Below, piece by piece: positions 10,771 through 23,275 of a DNA stretch of 64,000 bases. Source of the stretch: Protonemura montana (lineage: Eukaryota; Arthropoda; Insecta; Plecoptera; Nemouridae); contig OX387605.1 in assembly GCA_947568835.1 (NCBI GenBank), positions 19,038,418-19,102,417 of the forward strand, read 5' to 3'. Made by a program: the position numbers and the translations under genes. Each line of letters begins with the position of its first letter. Positions within the stretch are counted from its first letter, which is position 1. The notes under the pieces were generated by a model. The model did no database searches and was not told the origin of the DNA. It saw nothing but the letters and a program-made list of their open reading frames with translations.

Positions 10771-13430
10771 GGTGAATTTATAATTGACATCAATAGTCAA
10801 TTCGGTCTTTAATGCCACAATTTAGGTATACTAGAACAGATTCGTCTGATAATCATTTGATCATTCGTTTTCATTCCTGCAGGTTAATGTCAGTTACAGA
10901 GTAGATGAGAATTGTTAATATTTAAGGAAACATACTTTGATACCAACCATCTTTGTATAAACGTGATTTAAAAATGAAATAGAAAAAAAAAGTAAAAATT
11001 GTACATTCATTTGCTATTGGTTTATGATTTCACCAAAAAAAGGGTAATGATTTTCATGAAGTATCCTTGAAAAGGTTGACCGTAAAGGTTTCAAGGTTAA
11101 TCGAACAACAGTAATATCGTTGTAGATAGATTGAAAAGAGCAATTCATTATTGCTAGGTTTTATTTTATTACCCTGTACACAAGCGTCAATGTTGTGGTC
11201 CTGTAAAATATCCCTAAATCACCCATCTTGAAAGTAACACGTATGCGGTATGACACACAAAAAATCACCATATAAACAAGTAAACCAGTGTCCTAGTTAC
11301 AAGTACGTCACGATGCCCAGTACTTTGAATTGTAACGCATCGCATGTCGATTAGACTTTTTTCGAGGCGTCACTCTATTTACAAAAGAATATATGCAGAC
11401 CACGGTAAAACGATTTCACAATATAAAAGAATTACATTAAAATAATTTCGTATGTATTATTACTATTCAGTTAAAACGAAAAATGCCATATTAAAAGCTA
11501 AATGAATATACGATACGAAATATTCCAATTTCGTATATAATATTTACCCCGAATGTAACGTGGTGTACACCTGTACGTGATGTGTTTCTAATGCAATGCT
11601 AATTGCTGTGTACGCGTGAGGACGATGTAATCAAAGTTGGCCAGCGACGACGACTTGGTAATGAGTCGGCGTCGGCGTCGGCGTCGGCGTCAATGTGGCA
11701 GCGACCACGGCATGGCGTGCTGAAAATCTCATACCACGACATTATCATCGTATGGTGCCATTTTACACAGGAACGGTATCACTCTAGGTGTGACTGGAAT
11801 AGTATGGCCGTTTTTTTATTGTCGCATTTGAAACGCGATTAATATAAAATAATCTAGAATTGATACAAGAATTCATCTAGTTTCAAATTAAATCATTAGT
11901 TTTCCAATTAGTTAGAGGTCCAGCGTTAATGTTAAACATTCTGCTGAGCTAACAAGCTTACAACACGTAGTAATTGTGGTGGTCACCAGACGACGCTGGC
12001 GACTTTTTTTTTTAACAATCCTCTACAATCAGATAATTACGACTCCAAATATTGATGCATGTATATAAATCGTTGAGGTTAGCATCAAGAAAGATTAATT
12101 GAGTATAAGTCGGTTTCAAATGTGCGTATAATCTGCTAAAAATATATAAATATAATATTTAAACACTCGATGTGATGGTGGTTTTATCTCTCGAGGACCA
12201 CCATCTTCGTAGGTATATTAGTCACCGGTCGCGATTTTACTCGAAAAATGTTATCATGAAAGCTGAGACTGTGACTTATTGGCTACCCAATGTTTTAACA
12301 ATTTGTTTAAAACGTTTTCTCCATTGCTGTGATCGGCTATTTGCTCCATTAATTCATTTTCATTTCCTTTTCTTTTGTGTTGTGTCACTAAAACACGAGA
12401 ACAGTTTAGCGCCAAATAGGTAAATTACAAAACAGCATTTGATATTCTATACAATGAGAAACAATTAGAATGTATAAGTTAGTAGAAAATGTCAAACCTT
12501 ATGGAAATATATAATGTAGGTAACATTTGAATTGCCAACTGCTATCAGATTTGTAATAGTCAATTCCGGGGAGCTGTGACAAGTCCCGCACAGCCTTAAG
12601 TTAAATTATGCTCCAATATTTAGGTACCAATTGGATTTTAACGCCTTTCCAATGCACGCCACATGGGTGCCATGGGGTGGCATGGGGGTGGATGATAGCA
12701 CGCGAAGGGGTCGCGCTCTTGTCACACTGTCTTAAGATCACGCAATCGGCAATTATATCCCTGTCATTAAAATGTAACACATCGTGTACGGTAATTACCG
12801 TCTGCAATTACACGTTAAACACTTCGCCCCTCAGAGGTGACGTGTATTCATGTAATTGCCTAGCGAAGGCTGGTTCACATGGTGAAAACTGAGGTGTTTC
12901 TTTGGTCACGGTTGTCAAAAGACAATATTTTATTTGTATGAGAAACAGTATATACTATTTTGTAGGTGTGAAGTTGTCTTGGTCGTTACCAATTAATTGT
13001 GTTTGGGATATAGCTCGTTTTTATTTTCTTTAAATATCTTGCATTTAGGACGCAATTATATGTTTTTATTGTTGCTTTGAGATCATTATTTCTAGCAATT
13101 TTTTAACATGTTATACATTATGAATATGGTACATTTGTATCAATGCTAAAATGTTTAAATTGCACTAATTTCATGAGGTAATTCGTGTCTCATGTCAAGC
13201 GTCAAGGAAGATAGACAGAAATATGCCATGTCTCAGAAAATAATATCTAAACCACGAAATCTAACTTTTTATCACGGACCCTCCCTTATTTCTTAAATTT
13301 TATCATAGAATATTTAATTTGTAGAAATGTCTTTATTTACTAAAACCGATCCACTTCAAGCTGTGGTCGGCCACAGCGAGAAATCGACAAGATCACCTAG
13401 TTTCACTATAAAATTAAAACCCCGTTTGAC
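10771..13430. other. No gene recognised
   Basis: About 2.7 kb of AT-rich noncoding sequence. The only distinct feature is the GTCGGC microsatellite at 11665-11691. Short frames such as those near 12172 and 12608 lack any coding signature. Confidence 0.5.
11665..11691. repeat. GTCGGC microsatellite
   Basis: About four and a half head-to-tail copies of the hexamer GTCGGC. The same hexamer, in dispersed form, dominates the island at 6820-7130. Confidence 0.9.
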
Positions 13431-13439
13431 TGACCCCTC

Positions 13440-13890
13440 GCCACTCCACCACACGCCAATTAAAAAATTGTTCACACCCTTGGCATATTAATTGTTTAAA
13501 CTTAGCACAAAAACACATACAACCCAAAAACTTAAGACCGCAACCTTTCAAACCCAAAACCCTAAGAAAATCAGCGTGCAAAGCATCAAGAATCCTTATT
13601 GGCACCATTGAAATTATTGGCTAGACCATTAGCAGATGACTGTTAGAACAAAAGAAAAATAAATCCAGCATAGAATCCAAAAACCCATCTGGAACCCAAA
13701 CCCAGCCTCCAAATCCCGGAAAATGAGCGCTGAAATCACCGATACTTCCACCCTTGGCACGTATTTGGGCACCAAGCGCTTTACTTATCACAGAATAAAA
13801 CCAAAAATAAAAAACTTAAGTCCCAACCCTTCAACCCCAAACCTCAACTAAAAAAGCGCGCAAATCACCGAGATTCCCGCCCATAGCAAG
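13440..13890. repeat. Degenerate tandem repeat, about three units of 145 bases
   Basis: Three consecutive units share the same order of landmarks: CACCCTTGGCA, then AACTTAAG with CAACC and AACCC runs, then a GCG(T/C)GCAAA or GCGCTGAAA block followed by TCACCGA or CATCAAG. Equivalent blocks lie near 13576-13590, 13727-13741 and 13855-13869. C-rich and A-rich on the plus strand; no coding content. Confidence 0.6.
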
Positions 13891-14587
13891 CTCACCAAAG
13901 AGCATGTGACGTCACGGTCATGACTCACGGGGTGTGAGGGCAGGTGATAGGTGATACGGTCGGTAGCCGGGCACGAGTCGCCACGATGCCCCGTCGAGGT
14001 AGGGGCGTCGAACAACAATATCAGCCTGCAGCCTGCCCTGCAGACCGTCATGCATGGGTAGCCGGGCCTAGAGGCATAGGGTGCAATCTCTACACATGCA
14101 CCTACCGATCAGCTGCAATACCAGTCGCCCTATTGTGTCGGATTTGCTGTTGTCTAGCTCTAGAGGCCCTCCGCTGCTGTTTAGGGGTGAATAGCGGTAT
14201 GCACGCCAATACATAGCCTGAAATGCTACTACTACCCCAGGGGTTGCTGTATGCTAGACAGATTGGCGCTCAGCGAAGGGTGGCCAGACAAAACGTCTAG
14301 TGTTTTTGGGTTTTGATTTTGTAAGCAAATGGTTTTGCTAGCTACGTTTGGCACGTGTCAAGAATGTTCCAAGAATGTGTCTGGTCAGCCTTTTATGATT
14401 TTAGTTTCCGTAAAATAGGCGCACACTTCATACGCTCTAATTTTTTATAATTTTTCATAATTTTGAAATGAAAACTTAACTTTGGACAACTTGCCTACTA
14501 AAATAACTCCAAAACGATGACTGTGTGAGAATATCTAATCACAAAAATCTTCTACAAACATTTTAATTGATAGTTTTTCGCAAAAGA

Positions 14588-14658
14588 TGCATCGGCCGGG
14601 AATCGAACCCGGGCCGCCCGCGTGGCAGGCGAGCATTCTACCACTGAACCACCGATGC
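14588..14658 (-). tRNA. tRNA-Gly(GCC)
   Basis: A 71-base cloverleaf: acceptor GCATCGG/CCGATGC with discriminator A, D-arm GTTC...GAAT region, anticodon loop CTGCCAC with anticodon GCC, and TTCGATT T-loop on a GCCGGG/CCCGGC-type stem. A TTTT run follows the 3' end as Pol III terminator. It is identical to the other four tRNA-Gly copies in the window. Confidence 0.97.
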
Positions 14659-14800
14659 TGATGACCACCATGGTGAAAGGAAGATAATCAATGATGTACC
14701 AAAGAGGAGCACTTACCTGCAAAGTAGCAAACGCGTTTGAAGCTACTTTCTAGTAAAGCACAGATCTTCCTGAATCTTAAAATTTACCGCCTTCGATACA

Positions 14801-14871
14801 GCATCGGTGGTTCAGTGGTAGAATGCTCGCCTGCCACGCGGGCGGCCCGGGTTCGATTCCCGGCCGATGCA
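14801..14871 (+). tRNA. tRNA-Gly(GCC)
   Basis: Same 71-base sequence as the copy at 14588-14658 but on the opposite strand. The two are divergent, with 142 bases between their 5' ends. ATATTTTG downstream supplies a minimal TTTT terminator. Confidence 0.97.
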
Positions 14872-14999
14872 TATTTTGCGAAAAACTATCAATTAAAATG
14901 TTTGTAGAAGATTTTTGTGATTAGATATTGTCACACAGTCATCGTTTTGGAGTGATTTACGCAGGCAAGTTGTCCAAAGTTAAGTTTTCATTTCAGAGG

Positions 15000-17590
15000 C
15001 AACTTTTGCCTCTTCTGATATTTGATTATCTTGGTCCTTAGTAGACCTTAGTAGACACTACAGTCCTTAGTGGAACTAGCGCTCACGACTCTTATACCTC
15101 TTGCATTGAAAGACACGTGGTTTTAAAACGGTAATTGAAACAAGAATTCTCACACTTGTTTACTCTCTTTTTACATATTACGCAATACAAGATGAGTATA
15201 ATCAACTATGATCAGTCATTACAAAGAAATCATTCATCTTGTCCAAATGTTGGCTAAAGTGTTTCTAGAGTTCATCACCCTGCAAGTGTTGTTATACCTC
15301 CTCAGCCTTGCCTACTGACCTACATCTTCAGCCTTCCTAAACGTTCAAGGACTTTCTTCCATCTTTAAAGCACCTTTTCTTTACAAGTATGTTGATCAAT
15401 AGAGTAACCTTGAGGGAACCCCGGAAATGTTTACCACTTTACGATCATTCTTACAGTCAGGTGTAGAATCTTATACTTGTCGGTAGCAGCTGCGAAGATC
15501 TCCCCCTAACCACTTCCTTATGTGCACTTGGGGCAAACACACTATGTGTTCGTAAAACTTGCTGGTCTATCATCAAGACGGAGGGGAGAGATAGCGTAAG
15601 AAGTGCACTGATGTGGGCATGAATGAACCGTGACGTAAAGACATTCATGATCGATACGTCATCGTCTTTTGTGTACCAAAAGTTGTAAGCAAGGTGCTTC
15701 TTTCTTACGACGACGACTGAAGATTTCGCCAAATTTGTGTCAAATTCAGTACCGTTTAATAAGAAAACCAATAGTTTTCTGGTAAGTCATTTTAAAACGA
15801 TTTAAATTGTTTTGGATAGCGGTTTTTTCTCTGAAATGTCATTCTTTCAATTGTTCAGAGATCTGATTTCGAAGCAATTTGCATACCAGATAAATTCGTA
15901 CATCGAATCACAAGTATCTCATATTATGAATTATAGAATCTTCACCCCACTAACAAATAACAATAAAGAAAAATCTAGTTCGAACTTAAGCTTTATATAG
16001 CAAACTCATATTTTTTTAACAATGAATTTGCTTTCTCAAACAGCCATAATCTTCGATAGCAGAGATTACATATGGCGACAATCCCCCCAAAATCCACTCG
16101 CCACGCTTTTCCTATCGCATGCACATTATCATTATTCTGCACACTATACATAATGCCAGCCATCGCACACATACGAGCACACATATCATACGTATGCATG
16201 CGTCGGCGTCCCCTAATGGCAGCTGCACTCTAGCACACCTGGCCATGCAAGGGTTAGTATGTTGTGTGTGTATGTGTGTGGAGTTTTTGGGTGGTACCAC
16301 CTGGTAGACCTGGTGGGGCAGGGGGTACTTGCATCTGCAGGGTCGCGTGCGGGTCTTTGGGGAGGACGGATGATTGGGTATAGGGGGACAGCTAGCGTCA
16401 CCTCACCCCAAAGCCTTGATGTTGGACGATCTGGCTTCAATACATCAAATGTGTGATAGAGCGTTGCTAGGCAAGGTATATGAGAAATGCGATGGGATGG
16501 TTTTTAATGAATAGGTACTATAAGTTTAGCTGTGCTATTAGCTCAATATATAGGTAATTTTTTTTTTTTTTAGAGTACCGGTTCGTTAACGAATTTAAAA
16601 AGGGTATATGAATGTTTGAAATCACGAAAACGCAGAGAATACAATCAATCTTGATTTGTTAATCAGCGCTTATCGATGACCAATTGTGTAATCATTCATT
16701 CTAGAAACCACATTTTATTTTGAAACGATAAAGAGATGGTCTTGAAAAGATAATGCTTATCAGCTATGAATGTCTTACTAATAGCACAGATCTGCCACCA
16801 CATTTTCTGAATCAGAATTCAGAGTCAATCTTCCTTTTCATCTTTATGCAGTAAACACGTGACAAGCCCAAACGACATGTCTTTCAAATTCAGTGCCCCC
16901 TCTCGTTATGGTCGCATATCACATGATCATTTTACCATCCATTCCTTTCTTACCGTTCTTCTTTATTATGGGGGTGAAGAATTCTAGGAGAATGGTATAT
17001 TATAAAGGATCAGGTGGATTACCTTACATTTCAGAGGCGGAATCTTCTAGAAAATTTTTACACAATAGACATATTAGATCCCCTCTGAATCGAACGTACG
17101 ACTTCCAGTACCAATTATCTGTAAAGAAAGGGAAAACGCAGTTCGTTTTCGCATTGTGTGATCATTATGAGAAATATCTTCAGAATTCATTCGGGTAGAC
17201 TAGGCCAAACCACGAGTAGAAATATGCTAGTAAAAATGAGGTAAATGTTTGGATAAAAGAAAGTCTGGTCAGGTGGCAGAATCAGTTTTTAGTTATTTTC
17301 ACTTCATTCTGTAATAGCCAACTCGGTAGAGCACGAGAATGTCATTTTTAAAACTTGCAGAAGCAGTTCCGGACCCAGTAAGATCAAAATTCAAACGGGA
17401 GCCAACAAGAAATAAAATTAAAATATAGCTTCAAATCTCTATTTTCACTAAATATTATTGTCACTAAATAACTACTATCACTTATCGGCTACTGGGCTAT
17501 AAAGACAGAATCAAACACCTTCAAAACCAGTAACATTATTTTCACAATGAAGCCACGAAGGAGGCACGGGTTACCCCAAAAAAACTCAAA
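15000..17590. other. No gene recognised
   Basis: Noncoding sequence. A tRNA-like half (AGCCAACTCGGTAGAGCACG, near 17317) suggests a truncated SINE or tRNA relic. The 101-codon frame at 16893-17198 and the frames around 16112-16456 have no features that support them as genes. Confidence 0.45.
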
Positions 17591-17593
17591 AGA

Positions 17594-17664
17594 TGCATCG
17601 GCCGGGAATCGAACCCGGGCCGCCCGCGTGGCAGGCGAGCATTCTACCACTGAACCACCGATGC
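17594..17664 (-). tRNA. tRNA-Gly(GCC)
   Basis: Identical to the other tRNA-Gly copies: anticodon GCC and intact D and T arms. On the minus strand a TCTTTTGAGTTTTTTT terminator region follows. With the gene at 17820 it forms a second divergent pair. Confidence 0.97.
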
Positions 17665-17819
17665 TGATATTATTCACCAATTGATAGCTACTTCAAATTG
17701 GCTGACTTTGCGCAGGTATATTGTCAGGTAATCAGAACTTCGCGGCGTGTGCATTCACTGTGACGAGCTGAAACCTAAACCTTTCAGAAACAAATAAACA
17801 CTTCAGTTCTTTCGCATCA

Positions 17820-17890
17820 GCATCGGTGGTTCAGTGGTAGAATGCTCGCCTGCCACGCGGGCGGCCCGGGTTCGATTCCCGGCCGATGCA
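17820..17890 (+). tRNA. tRNA-Gly(GCC)
   Basis: Identical 71-base gene followed by TCTTTTGCC. The spacer to its divergent partner is 155 bases and differs from the spacer of the first pair, while the immediate 3' flank CATCTTTTG is the same on the outer side of both pairs. Confidence 0.97.
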
Positions 17891-18057
17891 TCTTTTGCCA
17901 AAAGGACCTTATAAGAAGTTATCTTCAAGGAATGTGGTGATGGCGTGTGGAGCGTAACTGAAAGTACTTGGGATTTCCTGAAAGGTCTGCCTTGTAGTTA
18001 AAAATATTGAGTTTATTTTGTAATTATTTTTGGTACTAAAGTGAGTTAACTTATTTT

Positions 18058-18175
18058 TTCAAAACAGTGCCGTTAAACCCCACTAATAAATCAATCAATC
18101 AGTCCTTTACTTAGCATTCAAAACCCATTTCAAATATTTTTTGTTAAATCAGTCCTATGTCTTTAAATCTGATAA
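18058..18175. repeat. Truncated TTGATTGATT repeat next to a half copy of a foldback element
   Basis: 18058-18100 is the minus-strand 5' end of the dispersed repeat (CAAAACAGTGCCGTTAAACC, then AATCAATCAATCAG). From about 18100 the sequence TCCTTTACTTAGCATTCAAA and its continuation to about 18175 matches one arm of the palindrome at 51725-51914 and its outer flank. Confidence 0.7.
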
Positions 18176-18179
18176 ATTA

Positions 18180-20900
18180 CGCATTCTGAAGCCCCTCGTC
18201 ATACTGGACGTTTTCTCTACTTACCTTTCAGTCCCAACAGCCCAAGAATTCAAAAGTGATGATAAACTGCGGTTAATTAGCGCCTGGTCTCAGGTTCTCC
18301 CAATATATCGCGTTGGGGTCGAGACATGCCCTGACAAAACCAAGCTCGCAAATTGAATTTTATGTCTTTCCTACAACGAACATACAGCACGTAATGTAAA
18401 TATGCCGTCGGGGGCCATTATGGTGTCACGTTTCCAGATGCCCAAGGATGTTATATAGACAGTTTGTCGTGGAATCTATATCAAATTTTAATGAACCACA
18501 CCACAGACTTTCAATACCCCGTATGAAAACCACGGAAAGTTGAAAATACAGCACTCTAAACGGGGGTGCAGCTTCTGGTTCTTTGCGTGGGTTTCTGTTG
18601 TTGAAAGTGGTTATCAAACAAGGCTGGCTGGTACTATACACCTTATCTATATTTGGGTGTCACAAACTTTGTTGCTGATTGGAAAACCACTGGGCATGGA
18701 TATGCGAAAGATTTGATTCCCAAATGAAGAAAAAGCGCCGAGAGGTCTGATATTCTGCCTAAAAGCTGCGGGTGTGTGTACAAACCTTTAAAATATGTTT
18801 CAACATTTTCTGATCACCTAAAATCTAGATCACCTCTAAAGGGAAATTGTCAAAGATTTTAAATTTACCAAATTTGTTTTTCATATTTTCTTTCATATTG
18901 GTCATTCCACATCAAAACGGCTCACATGTCTTCAAATCTCAGATTCTGTTAAAATTTTCAGCGTTTGTTACCCAAGTCACCAACTTCACAGAAAGGTGTT
19001 ATGCTTGTCTCAGTGATTTTATTTGCGATGGCAACAAAGCTTGTTCATCTTATTTTAAATGCTACCTAAGTATTGGTTGTGTAGTGTTCCTGACATAACC
19101 TAACCTTCACCACTTTTTTTTGTTAACAGAAATTAAAAAACGCAACACAAAGAACATTATTTGTTTAGTCAATTATTCAATATCAAGTATAACACGCTAT
19201 AATAGGTACCTTCATGTATACATATTGGAACTCTGAATACTTTACCACCAAACATTCACTTGTATATACGGGTAATCAATTTCCTTGTCCTCAAGAGCTC
19301 TCGTCTCAGAGCATTGAGACGTGTAGCTGCTCACCTATATACCTTCACATGCATGCTCTAACACAAACAATCCTGTATATACCTTTCAGCTATTCAGGTC
19401 CTCAATAGAGCCAAGAAAAGACATTGTTATGGAAACTTGTAAAGTTTTGTGCATCAAAATGCAAAGGGGCAATTGAAATTGGCATTTTTCAAGAATGCGG
19501 GACACTTGTTAATTGCTAGTTGATGTTACAATGCTATTACAAAGAGATGATGAATGAAAATTATGTACTTAGATGTGTACTGATAACTTGCACCCATGGG
19601 ATTTTTCAAAATGAAGATTGAAAAGAAAGATGCACATGGGTTTATGAATGGTTTTTAACTACTTTAAAATTAAATAACGTGCTTGTGTGTGTTCCGAATA
19701 CCCATATGATTTTTTATGCATTGTCATACCGGCATTGTATTTGTGTGAAAATATTCCGCTGACATGAAGGCTCGTGAAATAGGAAGGGTGTCGCTATCTT
19801 ATGTTGGAGATATGAATACATCTGAAAATAATAATGCGGTAACATTTAATTCATTAAGTTATCACAAATAAAAATCTCTTCCTTCGTTTCTGCATATTAA
19901 CTTTTCCAACCAACTCTTAATATACAAGAAGACAGTTTTTGGCACACATTTTATTATTTAAAATTATTAGCAATATTTAATTGCAATTAGTAAAAAGGTT
20001 ATCTTAAGTGAAGAATTTGTTATTGCGTTTTCAACACTTGTTTAGTTGGCTAACTTATTAAAGAATGTTAACGTTCCTCAAGACGTTTAGGCTTATTAGG
20101 TTTTCATCAGGTTACCAAGTTCTAGTAACAAGAACGATGATGCAGCGTAATTACACTTTTCCGAGTTAATTAATCAACTCTAGCGAGTAAAACGATGTTA
20201 TTTCTCTTTATTAAAAAGTTCTGCGCACTTTGGCAAAGCTAATTGCAAAATTGAAAAGAGGTTCACATTCCTTACTTTATACATTGCATGATTTAATTGA
20301 TATTTAATGATAAAATTAGCACCAATTCCATTTTGTTCCTATTTCTGGTTCTGTATACTTTTCACGTACCTACAGCAGAGTTGTCTGATATCAGCATTCA
20401 TCGGAGGTGTTCGTCCAAAAGATGTCTTGACATCTTGACAAACATCAGCGGAAAGACAAATGGGCGTAGCGCATTGAAATCACTACACATTCCGTCACAC
20501 CCGCCGTTAAATACTAAAACACCCGTTTTACATATTTAACAGATGAATCCAAAACGATTTGTTATAAAATGGGGTTAGACCTACAAAATGTAATTAGAGA
20601 TCTTTGAAGTGGCTATAAACTGTTAGTGACAACTGCTTTTAAAATGTTTGACGATTTTGTTCCTTTCCTCTCATACTCTTTTGTCTTTTAGCCATCGAAT
20701 AATCAACCTTCTGTAAACCCTAGTTGTTCGTTACAGGGCACTAACAAACGAATTCAGGAACCCGAGCAAAGTGCACCTTTCACGTTTTCATAAACTCCTG
20801 TCAATTAATTTAATGCAGCGAAATAATACCGGCGGTAATTCGCTCCGCAAAAATCCAGCCCCGTTGCGTGAAGTCGTAGCGGTGCAACGCCCATTGGTGG
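18180..20900. other. No gene recognised
   Basis: About 2.7 kb without a supported gene. Short frames at 18141, 18847, 19214 and 20297 lack coding signatures; the one at 20297 has a hydrophobic stretch but no ATG. Confidence 0.45.
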
Positions 20901-20907
20901 TGGGGGA

Positions 20908-20930
20908 GGGGGGGGGGGGGGGGGGGGGGG
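20908..20930. repeat. Poly(G) tract, 23 bases
   Basis: Uninterrupted G run, the longest in the window, preceded by further G-rich sequence (GGTGGTGGGGGA). It accounts for the glycine- or proline-rich short frames on the two strands here. Confidence 0.95.
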
Positions 20931-21103
20931 TCCCGATGACTGCCTCGTGTTCGAAACAATAACATTCTTGGTACTGAGATAATGAAACCATTAGTGCTTC
21001 TGATGCTCTTTCGTGGGGATTTTCAGTTAGGGCAATTAAAAAAATATATATCTTCATGACCATAATGATGCATTCTCACTTGCGAAGAATATTTTCATAT
21101 TTT

Positions 21104-21206
21104 ATTATTATGAACACTACTACCGTCTCAAAAATTGATGTCTCGATTGATGACTCGAACCCCGATCTCCATCAATTTTTGAGGCGGTAGTCGTGTACAT
21201 AATAAT
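21104..21206. repeat. Hairpin element with 37-base arms
   Basis: Arms 21104-21140 and 21170-21206 are inverted copies with a few mismatches (ATTATTATGAACACTACTAC against the complement of GTAGTCGTGTACATAATAAT), separated by 29 bases. The size and structure fit a short foldback or MITE-like element. Confidence 0.85.
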
Positions 21207-21209
21207 ACG

Positions 21210-23150
21210 ATACCCCGCGCATTGCAAGCGTTTGCAATTTAAATAAGATTTCAAATAAATATTTTCACATGTTTGAAGCTAAATTTTTGGACTTTCTTAT
21301 GTGCACTCAGCAGATCGACTTTCAATTATGTTTTAGGCAACAAATTTGGTGAATAAGATGAGATATTCATGGATTCCATTTTAGATACCAAGTAAAAGTC
21401 ATGCAAATAGGTTAGTTTAGGTTAGTTTGAACTTGTAATTTTTGCCCTCAACTTCAGAAACATCATGGTATGGCTTATTAAAGAAATGTAGCATGATGCC
21501 GCTTAAAATTAAAGATATTTTTCTGAGAAAACAAGAGTTTCATAAGTTTACATTTAAAACTTAGCCAGTGTTCTTTGGTAAAAAAAAACTTCCATGTTTT
21601 CACCTTGCATTTGCTATCAAATTGTCGACAAATTGTTCTGGTGTAAGTGCACCTTGATGAGGGAATAAAATGCATGGGATTTGACTTGCAAATGTGTGAT
21701 ATTGTAAAGCTGCATGTTTCAAGAGTCAGTCGTACCGCGGTCAAACCCTTATCGTAAAACTAAGTGAAGGTATTTCGTTATAATCATGAGGCATATTAAT
21801 TAGTCTTGGTGCTATAATTGTGTTTGTGTTGGATATTATGCAAATTTTATTACCAAAGGCGCACGTGGTTTTCACGACCATTTCCAGGCAACAATAATTC
21901 ACGAGTTTGATAAAAATCGCAAAATAAATTAGTATTATGCGTTTAAATTTTACTTCTCACTATCATTGAAAACTTTTCTGGTTGAATGTAGTTGCATGTA
22001 ATTGTAATACTTTAATTTATTGCAAAAAGAAGAAAAAAACGATTGAACATTACATTACATTTGCAGAACGAGCTTTCTTGTAAGAAAACTTCAAACGTGA
22101 AAGATAAAATAGCATTATGCCTACTAATATACATAACGAACAAATCAAAATCTCGAAATATTTTGTTTCACAATGCCTTCAGGCAATAATTTAAATAATG
22201 CTGTGCATGTCATATAATTCTTTATAAGAGGAAGAGGTTATGGTAGAGATTTCTAGACATGCACCCCATGCACTGCTACAAGGTTTTCACAACTCGATGC
22301 AGTAAGTCATGCTCAACGTGGCTGAGTTATTAAAAAAAACACACACCAGATAGCGCTCCTCGACTGCAAAGAGTTTTATTCGCGCTCCCGGTATTTGAAC
22401 TATTTTCATGCGTTATCTCAATTCTGCAGTCTGCACGCACCCGCATGGACGTAGGTCATTTGACATAAACGAGTTGAGCAATGAGTTTTCATGCTCCCAT
22501 GCTGGAAATAGCAAGGTGCGTTGTTGTTGTACTTAGCACTAAGTACCTACGTACCCCTTCCCCTTGCAAATAGCTCTAATTGTTATTTTTACTTTCTCAT
22601 TTTTACTTGTTCATGCTATAATCGGTTTTAAGCCAAGCATTCACAGTGTTTTTTTTTTTTTAATAATATTGGTGGCGTTACAGGTTATCCAGTGACATGA
22701 AATAATAATTTCTTTTCGGATAATGAACGTATCATAGTGTGCTTACAAAAATAAAATTGTGATTTAATCACAACTATCTTGATTTAAGCATAGAATGTGG
22801 TGTGGCTTGTAGTTTAATTTCTAAACGCTATGAACTTTCATTTAAATGTAAGGGTTGGGTAACACCCCGTCTACCCAGTTGATGTATGTTCAACGGTCGT
22901 GAGCATGCAATATTCATATCCTTCTGAAAAAGGCTGAACCAACCGACGTCTTAAGTGAAGTTAAGGATGTAATCAAGTCCACACCTCTTAACTTAATTCA
23001 GTGCTATAATAGCATTCGATGTCAGCTTTTGTAACCCCGGAAATGTCGAGCTTATTTAGGTTTAAACGAAATTTTCTTGCATAGAATAGAAAATATGTGT
23101 GGAAGGATAACTGGTGATAAATTATATCTCTGAGGTTTTGAGAGCCGTTG
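21210..23150. other. No gene recognised
   Basis: AT-rich noncoding sequence. The 88-codon minus-strand frame at 21478-21744 has no recognisable content. Confidence 0.45.
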
Positions 23151-23154
23151 GTAT

Positions 23155-23275
23155 ATGAGTCTTGTGGTTTTTCGGCTAATGCTCTATCGTGAAGGGTTTT
23201 TAGTCCTAAAGATGTCCGTTTCAGGATTAAAAATCCTTCACAAAATAGCATTAACCGAAAACCCGCAAGACTCAT
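23155..23275. repeat. Imperfect hairpin, 53-base arms
   Basis: ATGAGTCTTGTGGTTTTTCG at 23155 pairs with the inverted sequence ending at 23275 (CGAAAACCCGCAAGACTCAT). The arms extend to 23207 and 23223 with scattered mismatches and leave a 15-base loop. Confidence 0.85.

Larger units (their letters stand above)
14464..14996. repeat. Large inverted repeat enclosing two tRNA-Gly genes
   Basis: The left arm (about 14464-14660) and right arm (about 14799-14996) are near-perfect inverted copies, separated by about 140 bases. The match covers the tRNA genes and continues about 120 bases past each 3' end, from CAAAAGATGC back to TGAAATGAAAACTTAACTTT on the left. Only small indels separate the arms near the outer third. 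This is a recent inverted duplication of a tRNA gene with its 3' flank, or a recently converted palindrome. Confidence 0.9.

Noticed and set aside
16893..17198. 101-codon frame on the plus strand
   Set aside because: No domain, no promoter or splice context, and its hydrophobic start is low in complexity.
20297..20539. Frame with a hydrophobic N-terminus resembling a signal peptide
   Set aside because: No ATG start, no conserved content, and no splice partner found.
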